Assembly (NCBI RefSeq): GCF_900129285.1
Contig: NZ_FQUW01000007.1
Location: 62,001 to 126,000, forward strand
DNA from: Desulfofundulus australicus DSM 11792
GTDB lineage: Bacteria > Bacillota > Desulfotomaculia > Desulfotomaculales > Desulfovirgulaceae
DNA: 64,000 bases
Reading direction: 5' to 3'
Below are positions 14,843 through 22,512 of this stretch, piece by piece; position 1 is the first letter of the stretch, and each line of letters begins with the position of its first letter. Under the pieces are notes generated by a model. The model was not told the origin of the DNA. It worked only from the letters and a program-made list of their open reading frames with translations, and did not search any database. The position numbers and the translations under genes are program-made.

Positions 14843-16399
14843 TTACACCCCCACCACGGCCACCTCATCACGGTCCAGCTGCCGGCGTATATCCCTGGCC
14901 AGCCCGGCCAGAGCACGGTCTTCCCCGGCCGCCCGTTCAATCTGGCGCAGAAGATCGATCTCCCGACGTATGATGGAAAAGATATCCCCTTCCTGGAGAT
15001 TGGTCATTTCCAAAAGCTGTTCAAAACCGGTCCCCTGGTACCAGGCTGCAGCCAGAGCGGCAGGGAGGGGTGACCAGATACAAAAATGTTCCGGCACGCC
15101 GCTTTCAATTAAAAAGCGGCGCAGTTTTTCCACCTTCTCCAGGGAAAAAGGCGGTGGGCTCACCTGTTCATCCCGGCCGGGCTGGTAATCCACACCGGCC
15201 AGGATAGCGGCTACCTCAACGGGAGGAGATTCCAGTAATATACCGGAAAAAACCAGCTCGGTGACCAGTATTTCCTGTACGTGTATGTAAAGGGCAAATT
15301 TTCCCCGAGGTAAAAGTTCCCGGCCCTGCACATAGCCCAGCTTTTCCAGGAGAACCCATACGCTTTCAAAATCCCGGACGTAGTCCCGGGCATGCTTATT
15401 CAACTGTTTCAAACGTTTATGCAGCAGGTGAATTCTTTCTTCCAGACGGCGTATTTTCCGTGACGCATCCAGACAGGTTTTATAAGGGCATTTCTTGCGC
15501 CCTTTTTGGAGCAGGATTTGAATCTCCTGCCGCCTCATCTTAATATCAGCACGATGGCGATACTTGCTTTTCTTAAGCTGATTCAGTTCTTTGCGCAGCT
15601 TAACCCGGTAAAGTTCGCAGCGCTCCTGGCCCCGATCAGGACAGAAACAACGGGATAGCTCCGCGGCTTTATTTTCCAGCTTTTCTACCTCCTGGCGAAG
15701 CTGGCGGCTCTCCTTAGTGCTCTGGTAGACAGATAAATTCTTTTCCAGTAAGCGCTGGATTTCTGCATCGGTTTTCCAGCATAACAGGCTTAATACCGTA
15801 TTGGGGGAGATAACCAGCCTGCCCCGGACAGGTTCCACCTCATCCTCCTGGTAAAAGCCGGTCTGGTCGGGAAAACGCTCATCTATACGAACGAAAACAC
15901 GCCCCACCTCATCATAGCCGCGCCTGCCCGCACGGCCGGCCATTTGAAAAAACTCCCGGTTTAAAAGGGGGCGAAACTCCTGACCGTCCCATTTACGACA
16001 GGAGTCAAAAACCGTACTGGCAGCGGGAAAGTTTACCCCCACAGCAAAGGTTTCCGTACAAAAGAGAACATAGACCAGCCGGGATTCATAGAGCCTTTCC
16101 ACCAGATCTTTAAGCAGCGGCGGCAGGCCGGCATGGTGATATCCAATGCCCTGAAGCAGCAAGCGACGCAGGTTCTGGCGCCGGGGGCTAAAAAGGCCGG
16201 GCGCGTTCTCTTCCGCCTCCTGAATCATCTGCCGGACAAGCCGCTTCTCCCTGGAAGTAAGAAAATCCCACTCCCGCCCCAGCTCTTCGGCCAGCAATTC
16301 CGTACGCCCGCGGCTAAAGGCAAAATACAGGGCCGGCAGGTAATCCTGTATGGCTTCAATTACTTCATTACAGGTCGGGCTGGAAAATACAACCGCCAA
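14843..16399 (-). CDS. Ski2-like helicase, C-terminal part (RecA2 and accessory domains)
   Basis: A 518-aa reading frame starting at a TTG with GGTGGTG upstream. It holds the second RecA-like domain (PALYFAFSRGRTE, YHHAGLPP, GVNFPAAST, and motif VI QMAGRAGRRG), then a Cys-containing insert (CFCPDRGQERC, KKCPYKTC, probably zinc-binding) and a helical C-terminus like that of bacterial DSHCT-type helicases. It lacks motifs I and II, which are in the next upstream frame. The two frames are in phase and separated by one TAA and eight codons, so this is one ancestral gene. It could be a two-protein helicase or a decaying gene. Confidence 0.85.
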   Translation of the reverse strand: MAVVFSSPTCNEVIEAIQDYLPALYFAFSRGRTELLAEELGREWDFLTSREKRLVRQMIQEAEENAPGLFSPRRQNLRRLLLQGIGYHHAGLPPLLKDLVERLYESRLVYVLFCTETFAVGVNFPAASTVFDSCRKWDGQEFRPLLNREFFQMAGRAGRRGYDEVGRVFVRIDERFPDQTGFYQEDEVEPVRGRLVISPNTVLSLLCWKTDAEIQRLLEKNLSVYQSTKESRQLRQEVEKLENKAAELSRCFCPDRGQERCELYRVKLRKELNQLKKSKYRHRADIKMRRQEIQILLQKGRKKCPYKTCLDASRKIRRLEERIHLLHKRLKQLNKHARDYVRDFESVWVLLEKLGYVQGRELLPRGKFALYIHVQEILVTELVFSGILLESPPVEVAAILAGVDYQPGRDEQVSPPPFSLEKVEKLRRFLIESGVPEHFCIWSPLPAALAAAWYQGTGFEQLLEMTNLQEGDIFSIIRREIDLLRQIERAAGEDRALAGLARDIRRQLDRDEVAVVGV

Positions 16400-16423
16400 A
16401 TTTACACCACCTGTCTTTTCCTT

Positions 16424-17239
16424 TTAGTGATCCTGCTCCCATCCAGCAGCTGTCATCCTATCCCAGCGATGCCGGCGCCAGCGACGAATTTCCTGTCTTT
16501 CAGCAATTTCCTCCCGCGCCTCTTCCTCGTTCAGCACATCTCCTCCCGGCGCAATCCAGGAAATTTCCAGGGGGACAGCCCGGCACCTCTCTTCTATCAC
16601 CTTAACTTCTTCCCCCCGCACCTCAGCTACCCAGGAAGAAATCTCATGAATATTGGGTACAGTAGCGGAAAGACCCAGAATTTTTATATGGGGCGGGGCA
16701 AAAATAATGCTTTCCTCCCAGGCCGTACCCCGCTCGGGGTCATCCAGGTAATGCATTTCGTCAAATATAACGTGCGTGGTCTGCTCCAGTTCTTCAGGAT
16801 TGGCAAAGCACCAGTTACGGAAGATTTCCGTGGTCATCACCAGCAGCGGCGCCCGCTCGTTAATGGAGAGATCTCCCGTAATTAAACCTACTTTGTCTGA
16901 ACCGAAAAGCTGCCTGAAATCCCGGAATTTCTGGTTGGAGAGAGCTTTAATGGGCGACGTATACACCGCCCCTTTACCCCTGGCCAGTACGTGTTCCAGC
17001 AGTTTCTCGGCGATTAGCGTTTTGCCCGTTCCCGTAGGAGCAGCTACCAGAACGGTATAACCCTCCAGCAAAGCAGCTATGGCCTCTTCCTGAAAACGAT
17101 CAAGTTTAAAAGGGCCTGCAGGTAAAATAAACTTCGAAGGGCGAAATCGAGGCCGGCGTTTTCTCCGAATACCGCTCCCTTTCCTCTGTTCCAAGGCCCA
17201 AAACCTTCCTTTCTCCGGTACTTTGCTCCCTAAGCCCAT
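16424..17239 (-). CDS. Ski2-like helicase, N-terminal part (RecA1 domain)
   Basis: A 271-aa reading frame with Walker A APTGTGKT, TSPIKALSNQKF (motif Ia), DEMHYLDD (motif II) and LSATVPN (motif III), the first RecA domain of Ski2/Mtr4-like RNA helicases. It ends at a TAA (16426-16424) exactly at the inter-domain linker. The annotated start at 17239 has little ribosome site; a TTG at 17194 preceded by GGAAGG is an alternative. The retained motifs and good codon use suggest recent interruption or functional splitting. Confidence 0.8.
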   Translation of the reverse strand: MGLGSKVPEKGRFWALEQRKGSGIRRKRRPRFRPSKFILPAGPFKLDRFQEEAIAALLEGYTVLVAAPTGTGKTLIAEKLLEHVLARGKGAVYTSPIKALSNQKFRDFRQLFGSDKVGLITGDLSINERAPLLVMTTEIFRNWCFANPEELEQTTHVIFDEMHYLDDPERGTAWEESIIFAPPHIKILGLSATVPNIHEISSWVAEVRGEEVKVIEERCRAVPLEISWIAPGGDVLNEEEAREEIAERQEIRRWRRHRWDRMTAAGWEQDH

Positions 17240-17275
17240 TATACAATATTTACCGGGCTGAGTTAACCGAATAAA

Positions 17276-17304
17276 TTTACTTGTTATAGATTTTTCGCTA
17301 TAAT
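17276..17304 (+). promoter_or_regulatory. Probable sigma-A promoter
   Basis: TTTACT (17276-17281), 17-base spacer, TATAAT (17299-17304), 31 bases ahead of the zinc-ribbon gene start at 17335. Confidence 0.5.
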
Positions 17305-17334
17305 AGAAAAAATACCCTTGAGGAGTGATTCCCC

Positions 17335-17541
17335 GTGAACCAGAAACCCCCGGTAGATTACCGGGTCAATTACCTTCCGGATGGACGACTGCTCAGTGTA
17401 GAAATTACCTGCTGCGGCCAGTATACAGGTGAAATCCGCTTTGCGGACGGGCAATCCCTTACCTGCTCCCGGTGCGGGACGCGGCATGTTTTGCATATCC
17501 AGCATAACCACTTCCATCTCCGTCAATTCAGAAATAAATAA
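17335..17541 (+). CDS. Small zinc-ribbon-like protein
   Basis: A 68-aa protein starting at GTG, with GAGGAG upstream. It has a paired cysteine (EITCCGQ) and a CSRCG knuckle near residue 44, with several His residues (RHVLHIQHNHFH) after it, so it could bind one zinc. Function not known. It precedes the two glycosylation genes by 48 bp and may share their transcript. Confidence 0.55.
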   Translation: MNQKPPVDYRVNYLPDGRLLSVEITCCGQYTGEIRFADGQSLTCSRCGTRHVLHIQHNHFHLRQFRNK

Positions 17542-17588
17542 AACCGAAACTTGCCGGGAGGGATTTAAGGTTCCCAGAGAAAACAGCC

Positions 17589-18686
17589 ATGAGCAAACAA
17601 TGGTTTTCCCGGTTACATCTGGAACCGATTACAATTTACCTGACCCACCAGCTGTTAATAATACTGGCCGGATACGCCGCAGAAATTTTTTTCCCCGGCC
17701 ATTACCACCCAAAAGAGTTTTTTGCCATTGCGGGTCAGGGCCTTAACCGCTGGGATGCCGGCTGGTACTTGAGGATAGCCCGGGAAGGTTATAACGAAAA
17801 ATCAGCCGCTTTTTTCCCCTTCTACCCCCTGCTCATATACCTGCTCACCCGTCTGGGGATGAACCCGGCAGCAGCCGGTATCCTCATCTCCAACCTTTCT
17901 TTAATGGGCATACTTTTTATTTTCCACCGGCTGGCCAGGATGGACCACGACCCGTCCACTTCCCGGAGGGCTACATGGTACCTGGCCCTTTTCCCCACTG
18001 CCTTTTATTTATCCGCCATTTATACTGAATCCCTTTTCCTCCTCCTGGCACTCCTTACCTTTTATTTCCTGCGCCAGAAACGATGGCTTCAGGCCGGACT
18101 TTGCGGTATGCTGGCTGCATCCACGCGAAACATAGGTGTTTTTTTGCTTTTTCCCGCCCTGTGGGAATACTTTGAGGCCGCGAAAGGGAAAATAAGCAAG
18201 GACATTCTTTTCCTGGCCTTAATTCCCGCAGGCCTGGCGTTCTATATGATTTTCCTGCAAATAGAAATGGGTAACCCCCTGGCTTTTATTGATGCCCAGC
18301 AATTCTGGCATCGCAACTTTGCCTGGCCCTGGACAAGTTTTGAACGGACAGTGATATTGTTATGGGAAAATAAGCACTTCAGCCGCCAGTTACTGGACCT
18401 TTCCTTTACCCTGGCGGGGCTGGTCATGTTCTTCCTGTCCCTGGGCAAGGAACGCACTTCCTATACATTGTTTAGCCTGGCCGGTCTCTGGTTACCCCTT
18501 TTCTCTCCGGCATCCCACGCCCCTTTAATGAGCATGCCCCGCTTCGTAATGGTGTTGTTTCCGTTCTACCTGACGCTGGCCCGGCTGGTTAAAGGAGAAG
18601 CTGGACATAATTTTATTCTTGCCCTGAATTCATCTCTGTTTTTTCTCCTTTACCTGCTGTTTACCCGCGGGCACTGGATTGCTTGA
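17589..18686 (+). CDS. PIG-V-like membrane mannosyltransferase
   Basis: A 365-aa protein with about nine hydrophobic helices. The luminal-loop signature NRWDAGWYLRIAREGY, then FFPFYPLLIYLL and ALFPTAFYLSAIYTESLFLLL, are those of the PIG-V (GPI mannosyltransferase 2) family, whose bacterial members use polyprenyl-phosphate sugars to decorate lipids or proteins on the outside of the membrane. It is immediately upstream of a polyprenyl-phosphate mannosyl synthase-like gene, which would supply such a donor, so the pair is probably a small glycosylation pathway. Confidence 0.8.
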   Translation: MSKQWFSRLHLEPITIYLTHQLLIILAGYAAEIFFPGHYHPKEFFAIAGQGLNRWDAGWYLRIAREGYNEKSAAFFPFYPLLIYLLTRLGMNPAAAGILISNLSLMGILFIFHRLARMDHDPSTSRRATWYLALFPTAFYLSAIYTESLFLLLALLTFYFLRQKRWLQAGLCGMLAASTRNIGVFLLFPALWEYFEAAKGKISKDILFLALIPAGLAFYMIFLQIEMGNPLAFIDAQQFWHRNFAWPWTSFERTVILLWENKHFSRQLLDLSFTLAGLVMFFLSLGKERTSYTLFSLAGLWLPLFSPASHAPLMSMPRFVMVLFPFYLTLARLVKGEAGHNFILALNSSLFFLLYLLFTRGHWIA

Positions 18687-18704
18687 GTAGGGAGGTATTT
18701 AACC

Positions 18705-19808
18705 TTGCTTACGATAATCATTCCAACACGTAACGAAGAGCAAAATATCATACCTCTAACCGAACTTATTTGTAGCTCCCTGCAGGGACAAGCCTTTGAA
18801 ATCCTGTTCGTCGATGACAGCAACGATGGAACCCCCAGGGTTCTGGAAGAACTGAGCCATAAAAATCCACAAATCAGATTCATCCACCGGCATAACCAGC
18901 GGGGCCTGGCCACCGCCGTGGTAGAGGGGTTCAAAGCAGCCAGGGGGAATATACTGGCTGTTATGGACGCAGATCTTCAGCACCCACCGGAAATACTCCC
19001 CCACATGCTGAAGAGCATCAGGGAGGGGAATGATCTGGTCATAGCCTCCCGCTTTGTGCCTGGCGGAGATGACGGCGGTCTATCCCCTTTAAGAAAACTG
19101 ATATCCCTGACGGCCCGTTTAATTGGACGGTTGGCCCTCAAAAAAGTGCGACCGGTAAAGGATCCCGTGAGCGGATTTTTTATGTTGAAAAGAAAAGTTA
19201 TTGATGGTGTTACCCTCTCCCCTCTGGGGTGGAAAATACTTATGGAAATACTGGTACGGGGGCGTTATCACCGGACGGCCGAAATACCCTATATCTTCGA
19301 ACGTCGCCGGGGTAACCACTCCAAAATGAATATAACTGAACAGGTTAATTACCTGCGCCACCTGGTGCGCCTGGTATTAAGCAGCCCGGAAGACTTGCGT
19401 TTCTGGAAATTTTGCCTGGTGGGAACTGCTGGAGTAATGGTCAATATGTTTTTCTTCCTTCTCTTCAATCGTTTGTTTTCCCTGGACGTGGTACTTTCCG
19501 CTCTCCTGGCCACCAGTCTGGCTATTTTTGGGAATTTTATGCTTAACGATTTCTTTACCTGGACACAGCAAAAAGAGGATCACCTGCTAAACCGTGCCAT
19601 AAAATTTTATCTTTGCTCCGGCGCGGGCATGGTTATTAATGTGGCTGTTTTAAGCGCTTTACACTGTTACCTGCGCATACCGGCCATCCTGGCGAACGGG
19701 GCAGGAATTCTTGCTTCCACAGCATGGAATTATTATGCCAATAATCGCTGGACCTGGGCAAATACAACTTCCCGGCAACTGGCCAGCGAAAAATCCGACT
19801 CCCATTAA
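18705..19808 (+). CDS. Polyprenyl-phosphate sugar synthase (GT2) fused to GtrA-like domain
   Basis: A 367-aa protein starting at TTG with AGGGAGG upstream. Residues 1-225 are a family 2 glycosyltransferase (TIIIPTRNEEQN, VDDSNDGTP, AVMDADLQHPPE, as in dolichol-phosphate mannosyltransferase). Residues 240-360 hold four hydrophobic helices of the GtrA flippase-like family. This fusion is common in bacteria and archaea and makes and perhaps presents a lipid-linked hexose. The adjacent PIG-V-like enzyme is the likely user. Confidence 0.88.
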   Translation: MLTIIIPTRNEEQNIIPLTELICSSLQGQAFEILFVDDSNDGTPRVLEELSHKNPQIRFIHRHNQRGLATAVVEGFKAARGNILAVMDADLQHPPEILPHMLKSIREGNDLVIASRFVPGGDDGGLSPLRKLISLTARLIGRLALKKVRPVKDPVSGFFMLKRKVIDGVTLSPLGWKILMEILVRGRYHRTAEIPYIFERRRGNHSKMNITEQVNYLRHLVRLVLSSPEDLRFWKFCLVGTAGVMVNMFFFLLFNRLFSLDVVLSALLATSLAIFGNFMLNDFFTWTQQKEDHLLNRAIKFYLCSGAGMVINVAVLSALHCYLRIPAILANGAGILASTAWNYYANNRWTWANTTSRQLASEKSDSH

Positions 19809-19856
19809 AAATTTTCTTAAATATAACAGCCTATTTAAAAACATTAAAAACACGAA

Positions 19857-19890
19857 ACCGGACTGTCATTTTCAACAGTCCGGTCTTTTA
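19857..19890. terminator. Bidirectional terminator between glycosyltransferase and rnpB
   Basis: Ten-base-pair stem ACCGGACTGT/ACAGTCCGGT with an eight-base loop. Plus-strand tail CTTTTA; minus-strand tail TTCGTGTTTTT. It ends both convergent transcripts. Confidence 0.85.
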
Positions 19891-19891
19891 T

Positions 19892-20260
19892 GCTGTGAGC
19901 AAACCTGTAAGCCGAGTTCTGTCTTGGGTGATCATCTATCTGGGACGCCAGTTGCCTGACGCCTCTAGCGACCTTTACCCGGGGACGGAGCGGGCCACCC
20001 CATTGTCCCCCTATTCGGTCTTGCTCCAGGTGGGGTTTACCTAGCCGGCCCGTCGCCGTGGCCGCTGGTGCGCTCTTACCGCACCGTTCCACCCTTGCCC
20101 GGCACACAGCCCAGCGGCTAAAGTGCCGGGCGGTCTGCATTTCTGTGGCACTTTCCTTGGGGTCGCCCCCACTGGGTGTTACCCAGCACCCTGCCCTGTG
20201 GAGCTCGGACTTTCCTCAGGCACCTGCAAGGTGCCCGCGATCACCCGGTTTACTCACAGC
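19892..20260 (-). ncRNA. rnpB: RNase P RNA (type A)
   Basis: About 369 nt on the minus strand. Ends pair as helix P1 (GCTGTGAG with CTCACAGC). The conserved core elements are present: GAGGAAAGTCCGAGCTCC near the 5' end, GGGTAACACCC, GGTAAACCCC, and the 3' ACAGAACTCGGCTTACAG segment. It removes 5' leaders from pre-tRNAs. A near-consensus promoter lies just upstream and a terminator just downstream. Confidence 0.97.
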
Positions 20261-20278
20261 AACTCTCATGCTTAAAGG

Positions 20279-20307
20279 ATTATAACACATTCGAATTGCC
20301 TTTTCAA
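20279..20307 (-). promoter_or_regulatory. rnpB promoter
   Basis: On the minus strand TTGAAA (20307-20302), 17-base spacer, TATAAT (20284-20279), 18 bases before the RNA 5' end. Confidence 0.85.
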
Positions 20308-20337
20308 ATGTTTTATTTATGCAAATTTCATGCCTTG

Positions 20338-20502
20338 TTACTTACTTTCCTGCAGCAGTCGTAAGCGCTCCAGTTTCTCCTCCAGTTCTTCAAGCCGCTC
20401 TACCATTTCTGCTTTCACAGAATGAGCCGGCCAGCGTCTCTTTAATTCATCAATTTCTTCTTTCAAAAGAATTATTTGTTTTTCTAAGTCTTCGCCACCC
20501 AT
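20338..20502 (-). CDS. Small coiled-coil protein (54 aa)
   Basis: ATG at 20502 with GGGGGTGATTTA before it. The 54 residues are two charged heptad-like helices joined by RWPAHSVKAEM; there is no membrane segment. Short proteins with a Pro-Ala-His-Ser hinge occur in related Firmicutes as uncharacterised genes, from memory. It lies directly upstream of the rnpB promoter, so rnpB may also receive read-through. Function unknown. Confidence 0.6.
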   Translation of the reverse strand: MGGEDLEKQIILLKEEIDELKRRWPAHSVKAEMVERLEELEEKLERLRLLQESK

Positions 20503-20605
20503 TAAATCACCCCCGGTAAAATATCCCGCAACGGAACGCCCGGAGCAATTTTGTTATTATAAAACCGTCCGGCCAGGACACCGGAACAGTTTCACCGCCT
20601 CAACT

Positions 20606-20737
20606 TGAAGAAAGTATTTCGGGATGTGCCCTGGTTTTAGTCGTCGCTCCCGGGTCGTATTGCTGGCCGGGGCCTGGTCCGGCGGCGCTCACTCCAGGTC
20701 GTTCCTCCCATAAAACCAGGGCATATAAGAAGTTTTT
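20606..20737. repeat. MITE-like dispersed repeat, copy 1 (short form)
   Basis: Terminal inverted repeats ATGTGCCCTGGTTTTA (20624-20639) and TAAAACCAGGGCATAT (20711-20726), one mismatch between arms. Similarity to the copy at 49.5 kb extends left to about 20606 (CTTGAAGAAAGTATTTC). It has no coding capacity. It sits between the small coiled-coil gene and the 3' end of tatA. Confidence 0.7.
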
Positions 20738-20759
20738 ACGACAGCCTGAGGGGGCGGCT

Positions 20760-20960
20760 TCACCGAACCGCATTTTCCTTAACGGCTTCACCGGGTACTG
20801 CTCCCTCTTTATCCTCCTCTCTGACCGGGTTAGCCGCCCGACGAAATTCCCTCAAGCCCTTTCCCAAAGCCTGCCCCACTTCCGGCAGTTTGGACGGTCC
20901 AAAAATCACCAGGGCAATAATTAAAATTAAAATCAACTCCCACGGTCCCATACCAAACAT
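20760..20960 (-). CDS. tatA: Twin-arginine translocase TatA
   Basis: A 66-aa protein: short N-terminal membrane helix ([14 protein letters not shown]), the hinge [16 protein letters not shown], an amphipathic helix and an acidic tail. It forms the pore of the Tat pathway, which exports folded proteins. It is last in an operon that begins with a Tat-signal Fe-S protein, so it probably serves that complex. An AGGAGGGG site precedes the ATG. Confidence 0.95.
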   Translation of the reverse strand: MFGMGPWELILILIIALVIFGPSKLPEVGQALGKGLREFRRAANPVREEDKEGAVPGEAVKENAVR

Positions 20961-20987
20961 ATAAACCCCTCCTTTACTGATTGTAAA

Positions 20988-21749
20988 TCAGGTGCTAACC
21001 TCCAACATACATGCTTTATTACCCACTTTAGAGCGGTAGAACCGGTAGACCAGGTAGGACACCACGACACCTGCCTCGTACAGCAGCACCATGGGCAAGG
21101 CCATCATCAACTGGGAGATAACATCGGAACCCGGTGTTAAGACAGCCGCGAGAATGAAATTTACCAACAGAGCGTACTTGCGTTTTTTCACCAGCCAGCG
21201 GGGCGTGACCAGCCCCATCCGGGTCAAAACAAAGGCCGCCAGGGGCAACTGGAAAACCAGACCAAAGGGAATGAAGAAAGCCAGCACAAAAGAAAGATAA
21301 TCGCGCACGGTGATCATGGGCTGCAGCCCTTCCGTTACCAGTACCAGCAAAAACCGTACGGTGAGGGGAAAGACCGTAAAGTAGGCGAAAGCAACCCCGG
21401 TTGCAAAAAGGGTCACCGAGAGGGGAAAGAGCACGAGTAAAAGGCGCCTTTCCCCCCGGGTGAGGGCGGGCAGGATAAAACCCAGCACCTGCCACACCAT
21501 AACCGGAAACGCAAGGATGAATCCCGCCAGGAGGCTGACCTTAATTTTGGTTATGAACGCCTCACCCACCCGGGTGGCAATTACAGGCACATCCAGCTCT
21601 TTCAAGGGCCTGGTCAAGAAGGCCAGCAGCTGATCGCCAAAGGCAAAGAAGGTAATGATCGCACAGGCTATTAAAGCTATGGTTGAGACAATAACTACTC
21701 TGCGCAGTTCCCCAAGATGCCCCGCCAGGGGCATGGTCTTCCCATCCAT
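20988..21749 (-). CDS. tatC: Twin-arginine translocase TatC
   Basis: A 253-aa protein with six membrane helices. It begins with the conserved MPLAGHLGELRRVV segment and keeps the cytoplasmic and periplasmic motifs of TatC (for example LSFVLAFFIPFGLVFQLP). The ATG at 21749 is chosen for its GGGGAGG eight bases upstream; a GTG at 21758 and an ATG at 21734 are alternatives. It binds the twin-arginine signal, such as that of the Fe-S protein at 22502-23512. Confidence 0.95.
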   Translation of the reverse strand: MDGKTMPLAGHLGELRRVVIVSTIALIACAIITFFAFGDQLLAFLTRPLKELDVPVIATRVGEAFITKIKVSLLAGFILAFPVMVWQVLGFILPALTRGERRLLLVLFPLSVTLFATGVAFAYFTVFPLTVRFLLVLVTEGLQPMITVRDYLSFVLAFFIPFGLVFQLPLAAFVLTRMGLVTPRWLVKKRKYALLVNFILAAVLTPGSDVISQLMMALPMVLLYEAGVVVSYLVYRFYRSKVGNKACMLEVST

Positions 21750-21777
21750 CCCCTTCACCTCCCCTTGCTGACCAGCA

Positions 21778-22512
21778 TTAAACCGTCATGTCCTGTGGCA
21801 AATTAGCCGACCGTTCCCGGGAACCTGGAGATGGGGCCCGCTTTTTAACCAGGCGATCATACCACAGGGGATGCCGGTGTTTTACGTATTCCAGGTCCAC
21901 CTTGCCGGTAAACATTCCCCGCAAAAGGGGCCTGTTGGCCTTGAAAAGGAAGGCCGCCAGGTGGGCCAGAATGCCGAAAATCAACATAAAGGTGGCAAAA
22001 GTGTGTATATCGGTGACCCAGATCATGGTGTTGCCCGGGAAATTAATGCCCGGCAGATTTTTCAATACCTTGACGATCCCGGTGACAATGATAACCAGAA
22101 GCCAGAAGCCAATATAGGCATAGGCCAGTCTTTGCTCGGCCAGAAACTTGTCGCTGGGTGGTTCCTTACCACCGGTAAACATGGCCCTGATGATCATGTA
22201 TGATTCTTTAAGGTCGCCCCTCCTGGGCAGGATACCATATTCCCTGCGCAGGACATGAAACACAATATGATATGCCACCGCGAACATCAACACAGCTGCA
22301 GCTACATAATGCAAGTAGAGGGTTGCCGCAAAATCTGCCGACCAGCCCAGGCCGGGAATTTTATAAATCATGTAACGCCTGTAGACGGGCATCTGACCAA
22401 TTCCGCTAAAGATAAGCAGAATGGTTGAAATGGCTACAGCCCAGTGAACAAAGAGCACCGAGGCACTATGCCGGCGAATTTTTTTATCTTTTTCCCGGAT
22501 CCTATCCACCAT
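21778..22512 (-). CDS. Cytochrome b subunit (formate dehydrogenase gamma/thiosulfate reductase type)
   Basis: A 244-aa protein with four hydrophobic helices and histidines placed as haem ligands (LFVHWAVA, LYLHYVAA, VAYHIVFHVL, DIHTFATFM, GILAHLAAF). Such subunits anchor periplasmic oxidoreductases and pass electrons to or from menaquinone. It overlaps the start of the upstream Fe-S gene's end by 11 bp and precedes tatC by 28 bp. The catalytic (molybdopterin or NiFe) subunit is not encoded beside it. Confidence 0.85.
   Translation of the reverse strand: MVDRIREKDKKIRRHSASVLFVHWAVAISTILLIFSGIGQMPVYRRYMIYKIPGLGWSADFAATLYLHYVAAAVLMFAVAYHIVFHVLRREYGILPRRGDLKESYMIIRAMFTGGKEPPSDKFLAEQRLAYAYIGFWLLVIIVTGIVKVLKNLPGINFPGNTMIWVTDIHTFATFMLIFGILAHLAAFLFKANRPLLRGMFTGKVDLEYVKHRHPLWYDRLVKKRAPSPGSRERSANLPQDMTV

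Noticed and set aside
19844-20285. Reading frames within the rnpB region
   Set aside because: They are translations of RNase P RNA, whose conserved core and P1 helix are clear.
20600-20791. Minus-strand reading frames in the two repeat copies (ALVLWEERPGVSAAGPG and similar)
   Set aside because: The similar peptides arise from the repeat itself; frames are short, lack ribosome sites and are not kept in phase between copies.
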